Below, in pieces: positions 32,335 to 46,052 of a stretch of DNA of 64,000 nt. This DNA is from Candidatus Contendibacter sp. GTDB taxonomy: Bacteria > Pseudomonadota > Gammaproteobacteria > Competibacterales > Competibacteraceae. The stretch's first letter is position 1. Each line of letters starts with the position of its first letter. The notes below the pieces were generated by a model, which worked only from the letters and a program-made list of their open reading frames with translations, was not told the origin of the DNA and made no database searches. Location of the stretch: NCBI GenBank assembly GCA_008933795.1, contig WBUJ01000002.1:1-64000 (forward strand), given 5' to 3'. A program made the translations under genes and the position numbers.

Positions 32335-34968
32335 TTACCCTTCCCCCGCCTCCGGCGCTTCCAGATAACAGAACACGTCCTGCTTAAGCGTGTTGGCGTT
32401 CAGGCGCAGCACCGCCCGGCACTGATCGTTCGGCAGATCAATCACCCGCACGCAATTCGCCCATTCCGCCGCGTTCGGCAGCAACTCGGCCAGCCGGTTG
32501 GGCTGCTGGTCGAAAAAGGCTTCGTTCAGGCGGTTGTCCTCCCGCTGCGGAAACAGCGCCAGATACAGAATATCGGTCTCGACCAGATCGCTGAAGAAAT
32601 GCGTACCCAGCGACACGTCCGGCACCAGCCCGCCGTGCATGGTCACCATCTCGCACAGCACCGTAGCGTTATTGATTTCCGCGAACCGCACCGGCACCCC
32701 CAGTTCCGGCGAGGTCGTGCCCCAGCGGCCCGGCCCCATCAGCAAACTGGTCTTGGCGGCGTCCGGCCCCCGCAGCCGGGTAATCTGGCCGATCAACCGG
32801 GCGATCTTGTGCCGGTCGTTCAACGGCAATCGCCCGTAAACGCTGGGGACAACATACACCAGCCGCTCGATGGTCCCGATTCGGCTGTGCCCGATCACCG
32901 CGCCATGCGCTTCCAGCACCAAATGTTCGGGATCGATCCGCGCCGGCGGGTTGGGAATAGTGCCCGCTTCCCGCACCTGGAACGGCCGGCATTGCAGCAA
33001 ATCGATCTTGTAGTGTTTTTGATCGATGAAATTGGCCGTGAATTCGACATCCACCGGATAGTCGTAGGCCTCCTGCAAAGTCTTCAGCATATCGCGCATA
33101 TCGGCCACGAACGGCGTGGCGCGCAGCAGTTGCTCGAAGGTCAGCACCCACGGGAACACGTCCCGCATCCCGCGTTCGCGCGCCCGCTGTTCCAGTTCGT
33201 CGTCCACCGTGGCCACCATCTGCAACGGCAGGTCCATGCTTTGCTGGACGACTTCGGCGAACTGCCGGGTGGTGAGCTGACCATCCTCCAGATCCAGAAC
33301 ATCAATCCGCCGCTGGGCGTACTGACGCATGCTGTCGAAATTGCTCTCTGGCCGCCGTTCTGGATCGCTCAACGACACCACCCGGGTGTAATCGTCGTCG
33401 GACCGGTCCACCGCCCGGGTGCCGAGTCCCAGCACCAACCGCACCATCCCCGCGGACGGATCGATCTGCTCGCTCCAGACGTAGGGATTGAACGACAACC
33501 CCACCCCGGCGACGTGCGGAAAAAACAACCGGCCTTGCCGGAAGCCGGACACCCGCTGCACCAGCAGGCCCATTTGCTCGTCGCGGTCCAGAATGCCGCG
33601 CCGGGCCCGGTATTGCAGCGCCCGCTCGCTCATGGTGCTGGCGTAGATGGTCCGCACCGCCGTCAGCAAATCCTCCAACCGCTTCTCGCGCGGTCCCTGA
33701 TTGACGCAGAACACGCTGTCGTACTTGCCGGCGAAGGCGTTGCCGAAATTGTCCTCCAGCAAGCTGCTGGAACGCACGATGATCGGCGACTGGCCAAAAT
33801 AATCCAGCATGTCAGAGAATTGTTGAAGGATGTAATCCGAGAAATCGCCGCGCAGGATGCGCCGCCGCGCTGTCTCCGCCCCATCCAGGAAGGTCGCGGG
33901 ATCCTTCTGCTTCTCCCGCACCCACCAGCAGCCATTGCGGACCAGATAGGTGTAAAACACGTCCGAGCCGATGAAGAACGAATCGTGGATTTCCAGCAGA
34001 CTTTTCCAGCGCGGATCACTGCGCTTGAGGATAGCCCGCGCCAGCAACACGCCCACCGCCTTGCCCCCGATCAGGCCAGTGCCGATCATCCGCTGCTTGA
34101 TGGCCAGGATGTCGCTCAGGGTCAGCACCTTTTCCGCCAGCCGGATCACCCGATCATCGCGCGACACGGTCATCCGCAGCGTATGTTGCAACAGATCGCG
34201 CACCAACTCGGTCACATGCACGTTATCGTGTTCGGCCTCGACCACCTGCTCCGCTTCCAGGAACGTCCGATTCCAGATATCCAGCCGGGGATCATTGGCC
34301 TTCAACCCCGACCACGGGAACCGCGTCAGGATTTCGGAAATGGTGATGCTGTCGGCCACCGGCGTGAAATCCTCCCCCCGCCAGACGTGCAGCATGTACA
34401 TGGTCGGCGAATAGCGCTGCTGCACTTTCAACGGCCGGACGTACAGCTCGCCCTGATGGCGGTAGACATCGTTGAACAACTGGGTGGTGTCGATGATCGG
34501 TGCGGTGGCGTGGAACGAATGGTGGCCGCGCAGCAGCGCAAAATAGGCCACTGTTTCCAGATCGTACAAATACGGGCAGGTCAGCATGAAAAAATTGCCC
34601 AGCATCTGATCGCTGTACCAGTCGGCGACCAGATCCGACAGGCAATCGAACACGTAGTAGGCCCCGCGTCCGGTCTGTTCGATGGTTTTATGAATGACAG
34701 TCAGAAACGGCTCGAAGCCATCGCCGGGGTCCAGCACCTGCACCTCCACCCCCGGCCCTTCTGCCACCAGCGCCGGATGGCGGGCGAAATGGAAATACAC
34801 TAGCTTGCGGCCTCGGGAGCGGGCGTACTGGCAGAACGGTTCGACCAGCGGCATGTAATCGTCGATGCCATCCACCTGCCAGACGATGTTGTCGCCTGCC
34901 ATGACCCCCCGGAACACCCGGTCCAGACCCGCCAGCCCCGTGCTCACCTGTGCGTCAATCGCCGCCAT
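32335..34968 (-). CDS. PEP/pyruvate-binding (PPDK N-terminal-like) domain protein of unknown reaction
   Basis: An 877-residue cytoplasmic protein. Residues about 1-230 look like a RecA/KaiC-type fold (STGLAGLDRVFRGVMAGDNIVW, YYVFDCLSDLV), but the P-loop lysine motif is missing (GDNIVWQVDG). Residues about 330-720 match the ATP-grasp PEP/pyruvate-binding domain of PEP synthase and PPDK (LIGGKAVGVLLAR, SPIIVRSSSLLEDNFGN, FAGKYDSVF). The swivelling phosphohistidine domain and PEP-binding barrel of true PEP synthases are not visible, so it is not a complete pyruvate-water dikinase. A C-terminal segment (GPGRWGTTSPELGVPVRFAEI) is well ordered but unassigned. It is transcribed toward the defence operon and probably single. 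Confidence 0.8.
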   Translation of the reverse strand: MAAIDAQVSTGLAGLDRVFRGVMAGDNIVWQVDGIDDYMPLVEPFCQYARSRGRKLVYFHFARHPALVAEGPGVEVQVLDPGDGFEPFLTVIHKTIEQTGRGAYYVFDCLSDLVADWYSDQMLGNFFMLTCPYLYDLETVAYFALLRGHHSFHATAPIIDTTQLFNDVYRHQGELYVRPLKVQQRYSPTMYMLHVWRGEDFTPVADSITISEILTRFPWSGLKANDPRLDIWNRTFLEAEQVVEAEHDNVHVTELVRDLLQHTLRMTVSRDDRVIRLAEKVLTLSDILAIKQRMIGTGLIGGKAVGVLLARAILKRSDPRWKSLLEIHDSFFIGSDVFYTYLVRNGCWWVREKQKDPATFLDGAETARRRILRGDFSDYILQQFSDMLDYFGQSPIIVRSSSLLEDNFGNAFAGKYDSVFCVNQGPREKRLEDLLTAVRTIYASTMSERALQYRARRGILDRDEQMGLLVQRVSGFRQGRLFFPHVAGVGLSFNPYVWSEQIDPSAGMVRLVLGLGTRAVDRSDDDYTRVVSLSDPERRPESNFDSMRQYAQRRIDVLDLEDGQLTTRQFAEVVQQSMDLPLQMVATVDDELEQRARERGMRDVFPWVLTFEQLLRATPFVADMRDMLKTLQEAYDYPVDVEFTANFIDQKHYKIDLLQCRPFQVREAGTIPNPPARIDPEHLVLEAHGAVIGHSRIGTIERLVYVVPSVYGRLPLNDRHKIARLIGQITRLRGPDAAKTSLLMGPGRWGTTSPELGVPVRFAEINNATVLCEMVTMHGGLVPDVSLGTHFFSDLVETDILYLALFPQREDNRLNEAFFDQQPNRLAELLPNAAEWANCVRVIDLPNDQCRAVLRLNANTLKQDVFCYLEAPEAGEG

Positions 34969-35120
34969 TACATTCTCCCCTTCGCCTCAGTAGTCAGTGA
35001 TCAGTGGCCGCTGTTCTTTGAATTGCGCCGTTGTGGGTCGCCCCCACGCGGGCGCAATCATAACCCATACGAAGGATGGTCATCGCGCCCGCCTGCTTCC
35101 TTCTACAACCCTGCCGATGT

Positions 35121-35209
35121 TCCTCTGCTAACTGGCTGGCCGCCGGCAACGACCTGGAAGCCGTCCAAGCCTGGCTGGCCGAATTCCATGACTCGCCGCA
35201 AACCCTGCG
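35121..35209 (+). pseudogene. Duplicated 5' fragment of the integrase gene
   Basis: The stretch closely matches 35971-36055 inside the tyrosine recombinase gene, encoding LAAGNDLEAVQAWLAEFHD and SPQTLR with only synonymous-looking changes. It has no start and the match stops just before the mazEF promoter. The mazEF pair therefore sits between a partial and a complete copy of the same integrase segment. Confidence 0.85.
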
Positions 35210-35218
35210 TATTTGGTT

Positions 35219-35244
35219 GTACAATAAACCTATCAAGTTATAGG
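35219..35244 (+). promoter_or_regulatory. Candidate mazEF promoter/operator
   Basis: A -10-like TACAAT (35220-35225) is followed by the inverted repeat CCTAT-CAAGTT-ATAGG (35229-35244), eight bases before the antitoxin ATG. The repeat is a plausible binding site for the autoregulating antitoxin. The -35 box is poor. Confidence 0.35.
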
Positions 35245-35251
35245 CGTTGCT

Positions 35252-35479
35252 ATGGCTACCACGCGCGATGCGTTGCTCAAAAACGTCCGGCGCTACCGGG
35301 AACGGATGAAGGCCCAGGGCTTTCGGCAACTGAACCTCTGGGTGCCGGACACCCGCTCGCCTGAGTTCGCCAAGGAATGCCAGCGCCAGTCGCGGTTGGC
35401 CGCGCAGCATGATAGCGAAAGCGACATCATGGATTTCCTCGATGCGGCGGCCGGCGACGTTGAGGGATGGAAACCGTGA
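35252..35479 (+). CDS. mazE: MazE-like antitoxin (DUF3018 family)
   Basis: A 75-residue protein, RYRERMKAQGFRQLNLWVPD and TRSPEFAKECQRQSRL, matching the DUF3018 antitoxins that pair with MazF. The N-terminus would carry the DNA-binding part and the acidic C-terminus (DSESDIMDFLDAAAGD) the toxin-binding part. The stop overlaps the toxin GTG start as GTGA. The gene lies within an integrase-derived duplication. Confidence 0.88.
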   Translation: MATTRDALLKNVRRYRERMKAQGFRQLNLWVPDTRSPEFAKECQRQSRLAAQHDSESDIMDFLDAAAGDVEGWKP

Positions 35480-35802
35480 GGCGGGGAGAATTGGTGACCG
35501 TCGCGCTACAAGGAGATTTTGGCAAACCGCGCCCCGCCCTGATTGTCCAGTCCGATTTGTTCAACGCGGAACATGCGACCCTCTCGGTTTTGCCGATCAC
35601 CAGCGAAATCGTTGATGCGCCGATTTTCAGAATTACCCTCGAACCCTCCGCCACCAACGGCTTGCAAAAGGTTTCCCAAATCATGGTGGATAAAATCGTC
35701 TCTGTGAAACGCGAGAAGGTGAGTGAGCCGTTTGGCCGACTGGAAGAAGAAGCCATGTTGCGCGTCAATCGCGCCTTGGCGGTCTGGTTGGGAATAGCTT
35801 GA
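35476..35802 (+). CDS. mazF: MazF/PemK-type endoribonuclease toxin
   Basis: A 108-residue toxin: RRGELVTVALQGDFGKPRPALIVQ carries the SH3-like barrel core and the conserved GKPRPALIVQS loop, followed by LPITSE and QIMVDKIVSVKRE, the catalytic-region strand. MazF proteins cleave RNA at short sequences. The GTG at 35476 is preferred over the ATG at 35467 because GAGGG (35462-35466) lies nine bases before the GTG but directly abuts the ATG, and because GTGA then couples it to mazE. Confidence 0.9.
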   Translation: MRRGELVTVALQGDFGKPRPALIVQSDLFNAEHATLSVLPITSEIVDAPIFRITLEPSATNGLQKVSQIMVDKIVSVKREKVSEPFGRLEEEAMLRVNRALAVWLGIA

Positions 35803-35855
35803 GGTTCTCCAGGGACAGGCATAACCGTAACGCCCCTTCACTGCCTCCACCGACC

Positions 35856-37022
35856 ATGAAAACCCTTCCGATTCCCACCGCCCCCGCCGCCCCACCGTTG
35901 CCCCTGGAACGCCTCCGCCTGCCCGACGAACTCGACGGCCGCGCCGGCGGCAACCGCGCTGGCCCGGACGTCGTCTGTCAACTGGCTGCTGGCAACGATC
36001 TGGAAGCTGTCCAAGCCTGGCTGGCCGAATTCCACGACTCGCCGCAGACCCTGCGCAACTACCGCAAGGAAGCCGAGCGCCTGCTGCTGTGGGCGCTGCT
36101 GGAACGCGGCAAACCGCTATCCAGCCTCACCCGCGAGGACTGCCTGCTCTACGAAGCCTTCCTCGCCGATCCCCAGCCCCGCGAACGCTGGTGCGGGCAA
36201 AAGGCGACCCGCTTCAGTCCCCACTGGCGACCCTTCCTGGGCCCGCTCAGTCCCGCCAGCCGCAAACTCGCCATGCTGATCATCAACTCCCTGTTCAGCT
36301 ATCTGGTCAAGGCGGGTTATCTGGCCGGCAATCCCCTGGCGCTGGCCCGCCGCCGGGCGCGCGGTCATCAACCCATGCGGCAGGTGGAACGCTTTCTCGA
36401 ACACGATCAATGGCAAGTCCTGCTCGCCACCGTGGACGAACTGCCCCGCGACAGCGAGCGGGACTGCCAGCACCAGGCCCGCGCGAAATACCTGGTCGCC
36501 CTCCTCTACCTGCTTGGCCCCCGGGTCAGCGAAGTCGCCGGCCACGCCATGAGCAGCTTCATCCAGATTCGCGGACGCTGGTGGTGGCGCGTGATCGGCA
36601 AGGGCCGCAAGGAAGCCCAGGTCCCGGTCAATCAGGACATGCTGCAAGCTCTCCGCAACTACCGGCGGTTTTACGGCCTGCCGCCCCTGCCCGCGCCAGA
36701 TGAAACCACCCCACTCGTGCTCAATCTCAAGGGCACCGACGGCATCGGCGACAACATGATTTACCGCATCGTCAAGGATCTGGTCGCGAAAGCGGCGGCG
36801 CGGCTGGAAGCGGAAGATCCCCATCAGGCCGACAAGTTGCGCCGCGCTTCCACCCACTGGTTCCGCCACACCAGCATCACCCATCAGGCCGACGCCGGCA
36901 TCGAGATTCAATTCCTGCAACGCAACGCCCGCCACGCCCGCATCGACACCACCGGCCTGTACCTGCACGCCGAGGAAAGGGAATGGCACGAAACCATGGA
37001 ACGCCATCGCCTCAAAGATTAA
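35856..37022 (+). CDS. Tyrosine recombinase / integrase
   Basis: A 388-residue phage-integrase-family protein. The N-terminal SAM-like core-binding domain (about 55-185) contains AGNDLEAVQAWLAEF and LSPASRKLAMLIINSLFSYLVKAG. Catalytic residues are all present: Arg223 (GPRVSE), Lys249 (IGKGRK), His334 and Arg337 (HWFR), His360 (RHARIDTT) and nucleophile Tyr369 (GLYLH). The start at 35856 (MKTLPIP) is chosen; the upstream extension overlaps mazF. Part of its N-terminal coding region is duplicated upstream of mazEF. It may have mobilised the adjacent island, but no attachment-site repeats were recognised. Confidence 0.92.
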   Translation: MKTLPIPTAPAAPPLPLERLRLPDELDGRAGGNRAGPDVVCQLAAGNDLEAVQAWLAEFHDSPQTLRNYRKEAERLLLWALLERGKPLSSLTREDCLLYEAFLADPQPRERWCGQKATRFSPHWRPFLGPLSPASRKLAMLIINSLFSYLVKAGYLAGNPLALARRRARGHQPMRQVERFLEHDQWQVLLATVDELPRDSERDCQHQARAKYLVALLYLLGPRVSEVAGHAMSSFIQIRGRWWWRVIGKGRKEAQVPVNQDMLQALRNYRRFYGLPPLPAPDETTPLVLNLKGTDGIGDNMIYRIVKDLVAKAAARLEAEDPHQADKLRRASTHWFRHTSITHQADAGIEIQFLQRNARHARIDTTGLYLHAEEREWHETMERHRLKD

Positions 37023-37110
37023 ACTTCCGCCGCTCCGAACCGGCGGGCTTGTCCGGCGAAGCGAAAACTCGCGAAGAAAATCCAAGTTAAATCAAGGAAA
37101 AACCCCCGTT

Positions 37111-38466
37111 ATGTCTTCCTATATCCACGACACGATCAACTACCTCAAGCAGACCAGCCCGGCGCAGGACGAGTTTTACCAGGCGGCCGAGGAGGTCCTG
37201 TCCTCGCTCAAACCCCTGCTCGACCGCAATCCCAAGTACCAGAAGCACAACATCATCCAGCGCATCGTCGAACCGGAACGCCAGATTCTGTTCCGGGTCG
37301 CCTGGATCGACGACCGCGGCAACGTGCAGGTCAACAAGGGTTACCGCATCGAATTCAACTCCGCCATCGGCCCCTACAAGGGCGGCCTGCGCTTCCACCC
37401 CAATGTCACCGCCGGCACCATCAAGTTCCTGGGCTTCGAGCAGATTTTCAAGAACTCCCTCACCGGCCTGCCCATCGGCGGCGCCAAGGGCGGCTCCAAC
37501 TTCGACCCCAAGGGCAAATCCGACAACGAGATCATGCGGTTCTGCCAGTCGTTCATGACCGAACTGTTCCGCCACATCGGCGCCACTATCGACGTGCCGG
37601 CGGGCGACATCGGCGTGGGTGGCCGCGAAATCGGCTATCTCTACGGCCAGTACAAGCGTCTGACTGGTCGCTACGAAGGCGTGCTCACCGGCAAGGGCCT
37701 GAACTGGGGCGGCTCCCTGGTGCGCACCGAGGCCACCGGCTACGGCGCGGTCTACTTCGCCCAGAACCTGCTGGCCGAGCGCGGCGACTCCCTGGAAGGC
37801 AAGGTCTGCACCGTCTCCGGCTCCGGCAACGTCTCCATCTACACCGTCGAGAAACTCTATCAAGTCGGCGCCAAACCGGTGACGGTCAGCGACTCCAACG
37901 GCATGATCCATGACAAGAACGGCATCGACCTGAACCTGCTCAAGCGCGTCAAGGAAGTCGAGCGCGCCCGGCTGACCCGCTACGCCGAGCAACGGCCGAG
38001 CGCGGTCTACACCCCGATCGAGGATTACCCCGCCGGTCGCAACGGCGTCTGGAGCGTGCCCTGCCAAGCCGCCTTCCCCAGCGCCACCCAGAACGAAGTG
38101 AGCGAGGAGGACGCCAAGACCCTGTTGAAGAACGGCTGCGTCTGCGTCTCCGAGGGCGCCAACATGCCGTCCACCCAGAGTGCGATTGATGCGTTCCTGG
38201 CTTCCGGCATCGCCTATGGCCCGGCCAAGGCCGCCAACGCCGGCGGCGTCGCCACCAGCCAGTTGGAGATGAGCCAGAACGCCAGCATGTTGCAGTGGAC
38301 CTTCGAGGAAGTGGACGCCAAGCTCAAGCGGATCATGGAAAACATCTACCGCACCGCCAGCCAGACTGCCAACGAATTCGGCGCTCCCGGCAACCTGGTG
38401 CTCGGCGCCAATATCGCCGGTTTCCGCAAGGTCGCCGACGCCATGATCGACCAAGGCGTTGTCTGA
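37111..38466 (+). CDS. gdhA: NADP-specific glutamate dehydrogenase
   Basis: Reversible reductive amination of 2-oxoglutarate with ammonium and NADPH, cytoplasmic hexamer. The 451-residue length matches the E. coli type (447). Key segments are YKGGLRFHPNVTAGTIKFLG, the catalytic-lysine region GLPIGGAKGGSNFDPKGK near residue 125, DVPAGDIGVGGREIGYLYG, and the nucleotide site VSGSGNVSIYT. It stands 190 bases upstream of gltB in the same orientation, so both ammonia-assimilation routes are adjacent. Confidence 0.96.
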   Translation: MSSYIHDTINYLKQTSPAQDEFYQAAEEVLSSLKPLLDRNPKYQKHNIIQRIVEPERQILFRVAWIDDRGNVQVNKGYRIEFNSAIGPYKGGLRFHPNVTAGTIKFLGFEQIFKNSLTGLPIGGAKGGSNFDPKGKSDNEIMRFCQSFMTELFRHIGATIDVPAGDIGVGGREIGYLYGQYKRLTGRYEGVLTGKGLNWGGSLVRTEATGYGAVYFAQNLLAERGDSLEGKVCTVSGSGNVSIYTVEKLYQVGAKPVTVSDSNGMIHDKNGIDLNLLKRVKEVERARLTRYAEQRPSAVYTPIEDYPAGRNGVWSVPCQAAFPSATQNEVSEEDAKTLLKNGCVCVSEGANMPSTQSAIDAFLASGIAYGPAKAANAGGVATSQLEMSQNASMLQWTFEEVDAKLKRIMENIYRTASQTANEFGAPGNLVLGANIAGFRKVADAMIDQGVV

Positions 38467-38527
38467 TTGACCCTTTCGTCGCCGGTCCGGTCGAACGTCC
38501 AGGCCGGCGACGGCGCTCTCGGGGTGG

Positions 38528-38557
38528 TTGCGCGAACGGTCGTGGGGTCGGTAGTAT
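38528..38557 (+). promoter_or_regulatory. Candidate gltB promoter
   Basis: TTGCGC (38528-38533) and TAGTAT (38552-38557), 18 bases apart, lie about 105 bases before gltB in an otherwise gene-free 190-base gap; TATATATTTTT follows immediately. An upstream inverted repeat (GTCGCCGG ... CCGGCGAC, about 38477-38509) could end the gdhA transcript, though no T-run follows. Confidence 0.35.
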
Positions 38558-38663
38558 ATATTTTTGCTATTTTTCAGGATGGTTACGGTCTTCGGCCCAG
38601 CCAGTGGCTCGGGGAACCGTCCGGGCAGGGAGGCCGTCAGCCGCCGTTATTTGAGGAATGACC

Positions 38664-43319
<4,656 letters not shown>

Positions 43320-43322
43320 GTC

Positions 43323-44759
43323 ATGGGTAAACCGACTGGTTTTTTGGAAATCGCCCGCCACGAACATGGCTACGCCCCGGTTGCGGAACGGGTCGCGCAC
43401 TTTCGCGATTTCGTGGTTCCCCTGCCCGAATCGGGCGTGCGCGAGCAAGCCGCCCGCTGCATGGATTGCGGCATCCCCTATTGCCATCGCGGCTGCCCCG
43501 TTCACAACATCATTCCCGACTGGAACGATCTGGTCTATCGCGACAACTGGCGCGAGGCGCTGGAGGTGCTCCACTCCACCAACAACTTCCCGGAGTTCAC
43601 CGGTCGCATCTGTCCGGCCCCGTGCGAGGCCTCCTGCACCCTCAACTTCAACAACCAGCCGGTCGCCATCAAAGACATCGAGTGCGCCATCATCGACAAG
43701 GGCTGGGCCGAAGGTTGGGTCACGCCGCAAATCGCCGCCCACCGTACCGGCAAGCGGGTGGCGGTGATCGGTTCCGGTCCCTCTGGGCTGGCTTGCGCCC
43801 AGCAACTGGCGCGGGCGGGGCACGACGTGGTGGTGTTCGAGAAAAACGACCGCATCGGCGGTCTTCTGCGCTACGGCATCCCCGACTTCAAGCTGGAGGT
43901 GGGGCTGATCGACCGCCGCTTGGCCCAGATGCGGGCCGAGGGTGTGGAATTCCGTCCCAACAGCCACGTCGGCGTCGACATCCCGGCCCGCGCGCTGCTG
44001 GCCGAGTTCGACGCCGTGGTGCTGGCCGGCGGCTCCGAGCAGCCGCGCGACCTGAACGTACCGGGCCGCGAACTGCATGGCATTCATTTCGCCATGGATT
44101 TCCTGACCCAGCAAAACCGCCGGGTGGCGGGTGCGAAAATCGGCGGCGGGGAGATTCTGGCAACCGACAAGGACGTGGTGGTTATCGGCGGTGGCGATAC
44201 TGGATCCGACTGCGTCGGCACATCGATCCGTCAGGGCGCGCGTTCGGTGACCCAGTTGGAAATCATGCCCAAGCCGCCGCTGCACGAGAACAAGCTGCTG
44301 ACTTGGCCAAACTGGCCGCTGAAGCTGCGCACCTCCACCTCCCACGAGGAAGGCTGCGACCGGGACTGGGCGGTAACCACCCAGCAGTTCGTCGGCCAGG
44401 ACGGGCGGGTGACCGCGATGCAAATCGCGCGGCTGGAATGGCGCGAGAGCAACAGCCGGCAGATCATGGTGGAAGTCCCAGACAGCACGCTCGAAGTCAA
44501 GGCCGATCTGGTGCTGCTGGCGATGGGCTTTATCCATCCGGTCCACGCCGGGATGCTGGAAGAACTGGGCGTGGCGCTGGACCCGCGCGGTAACATCCGC
44601 GCCGGCGAGGACGACTACCAAACCTCGGTCAACAAGATCTTCTCCGCCGGGGACATGCGGCGCGGGCAATCGTTGGTGGTCTGGGCCATTCGCGAAGGGC
44701 GGCAGTGCGCCCGCGCGGTCGATGAGTACCTGATGGGCAGCTCGGAATTGCCGGTCTAA
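43323..44759 (+). CDS. gltD: Glutamate synthase (NADPH) small subunit
   Basis: The electron-input subunit of glutamate synthase, 478 residues. The N-terminal double [4Fe-4S] region has [20 protein letters not shown] and [10 protein letters not shown]; then the FAD motif [17 protein letters not shown] near residue 148 and the NADPH motif [11 protein letters not shown] near residue 288. It is directly downstream of gltB with a three-base gap and is expected to be co-translated. A perfect 26-base palindrome 30 bases after the stop may terminate the transcript. Confidence 0.96.
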   Translation: MGKPTGFLEIARHEHGYAPVAERVAHFRDFVVPLPESGVREQAARCMDCGIPYCHRGCPVHNIIPDWNDLVYRDNWREALEVLHSTNNFPEFTGRICPAPCEASCTLNFNNQPVAIKDIECAIIDKGWAEGWVTPQIAAHRTGKRVAVIGSGPSGLACAQQLARAGHDVVVFEKNDRIGGLLRYGIPDFKLEVGLIDRRLAQMRAEGVEFRPNSHVGVDIPARALLAEFDAVVLAGGSEQPRDLNVPGRELHGIHFAMDFLTQQNRRVAGAKIGGGEILATDKDVVVIGGGDTGSDCVGTSIRQGARSVTQLEIMPKPPLHENKLLTWPNWPLKLRTSTSHEEGCDRDWAVTTQQFVGQDGRVTAMQIARLEWRESNSRQIMVEVPDSTLEVKADLVLLAMGFIHPVHAGMLEELGVALDPRGNIRAGEDDYQTSVNKIFSAGDMRRGQSLVVWAIREGRQCARAVDEYLMGSSELPV

Positions 44760-44788
44760 GGTTGTAGAGTTTTTTTGCGTTATGGAAT

Positions 44789-44833
44789 TTCCCCTCCCTG
44801 GCCAGGGAGGGGAAGCGCGCGGCGCAAGGGTGG
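44789..44833 (+). repeat. Dispersed palindromic repeat, copy 2 (possible gltD terminator)
   Basis: A perfect 26-base palindrome (44789-44814, centre CTGGCCAG) followed by AGCGCGCGGCGCAAGGGTGGG, which is the inverted, diverged form of the repeats at 32085 and 47667. The stem is very stable; a T-run lies before rather than after it on the plus strand. The rest of the gap to 45063 (about 230 bases) is AT-richer and shows no gene. Confidence 0.6.
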
Positions 44834-45063
44834 GTAATTTACTTAGTTCTTTTCAAGTTATTCTACAAATTGTATCATTAGCTTGTCGCTGAAAACGCGA
44901 GCCACATCTCCTACCCCACCCTCCCAGGGAACCTTGCCGAACAACAAATCGCTTGGCTTTTCCTCCCTATGTCAGAAGGGTATTGTGGCAGGGAATGAAA
45001 TAGTTGCGTTTTTTGACGACCTATGAAAAACAGCTTTCAAACTTCAGCGAAGAGGGTTTAGCA

Positions 45064-45996
45064 ATGAGCAGATACCCGTATAGATTCGTGATGGGGTTGC
45101 TGTGCGCCATGTTGATCACCGATGTCTGCTTGGCGCAGTGGGCTGGCGTTGGGCCACGTTGGACTTACAACGGCCGGGAAACCATGTATGTTGGAATTCT
45201 TCAAACAACCGGCCAGGAGGGGTTCTCGTTTGCTTATGCATGGGGGCCCTACGGTTCCAATGGAGCCATAGAAATGTGGCCGGATACGTATTTTAAATCT
45301 GGATATGTCGCTGTAAAAAATCCATCCAATGCTTCGGGGACAGTTGCGATTTTAGATGTTGCAACCAGCGATGCTGGCTACGCGGGGTTTTATGATAGGT
45401 ACCTCGAGCCAACTGTCACAATAAGCACTGTGTCTTCTGATCACCTTTCAGGTGGTATATGGGTTTCGGACAACCACGCGACACCCGTGTACTCAGCAGG
45501 CATCAATGGTCGAACAGGCGACGTATGGGGAAGGACGAAAAGCTTTATTGTACCTCACCCCAAAAATGAGAATTTAATGATTAGATACACAGCGCTTGAA
45601 GGTCCAGAAGCGGCAATTTATGCGCGCGGCACGATCAACTTGGTTTCTGGAAATGCTTACGTAAGCCTACCGGAACACTTCGCGGCGATGGCCAATCCTT
45701 CCTCGATCACGGTCAGCCTGACTCCCCGCGCCGCAGAATCCAAGGGGGTTGCTGCAATCGAAGTTACCGGACAGGGATTTAGAGTTGTCGAGCTTTTCCA
45801 GGGAACCGGTAGCTATTCGGTCGATTATCTCGTCCATGGGCTTCGCAGTGGTTACGAGAATCAAGAGGTCTATCTCTCCCGGACCAGGGAAAATCAGGCT
45901 TTATCCTTTACCTCTGAAGGCAGAACTCCCAGCGAAAGCTTTGAGGATTATTTGCCATCAAGCGGACCTCATCAGCCAAAAACTGGTCAGAAATGA
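45064..45996 (+). CDS. Secreted protein of unknown function
   Basis: A 310-residue exported protein. ATG 45064 is chosen because AGAGGG lies seven bases upstream and a signal peptide follows at once (about 1-25, ending CLAQ). The middle (60-160) is Gly/Tyr/Ser-rich and beta-like. The C-terminal half has KSFIVPHPKNENLMIRYTAL then EGPEAAIYARGTINL, and ITVSLTPRAAESKGV, a pattern I have seen in trimeric or tail-fibre-like C-terminal regions of surface proteins, but I cannot name the family. DNA is AT-rich compared with gltBD. It is followed 56 bases later by a glycosyltransferase-like membrane gene. Confidence 0.8.
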   Translation: MSRYPYRFVMGLLCAMLITDVCLAQWAGVGPRWTYNGRETMYVGILQTTGQEGFSFAYAWGPYGSNGAIEMWPDTYFKSGYVAVKNPSNASGTVAILDVATSDAGYAGFYDRYLEPTVTISTVSSDHLSGGIWVSDNHATPVYSAGINGRTGDVWGRTKSFIVPHPKNENLMIRYTALEGPEAAIYARGTINLVSGNAYVSLPEHFAAMANPSSITVSLTPRAAESKGVAAIEVTGQGFRVVELFQGTGSYSVDYLVHGLRSGYENQEVYLSRTRENQALSFTSEGRTPSESFEDYLPSSGPHQPKTGQK

Positions 45997-46016
45997 CCTG
46001 ATAATGAGTTAAGGGG

Positions 46017-46043
46017 AGCAACCCGGGGATAACTCGGGTTGCT
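46017..46043. other. Stem-loop before the glycosyltransferase gene
   Basis: AGCAACCCG and CGGGTTGCT form a perfect nine-base stem with a nine-base loop, nine bases before the GTG start at 46053. No T-run follows, so attenuation or message stabilisation is as likely as termination. Confidence 0.55.
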
Positions 46044-46052
46044 AAATTAAAA

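Noticed and set aside
32179-34803. An 874-codon plus-strand frame opposite the PEP/pyruvate-binding gene
   Set aside because: Shadow of the real minus-strand gene, rich in His/Gln/Arg/Pro with no motif.
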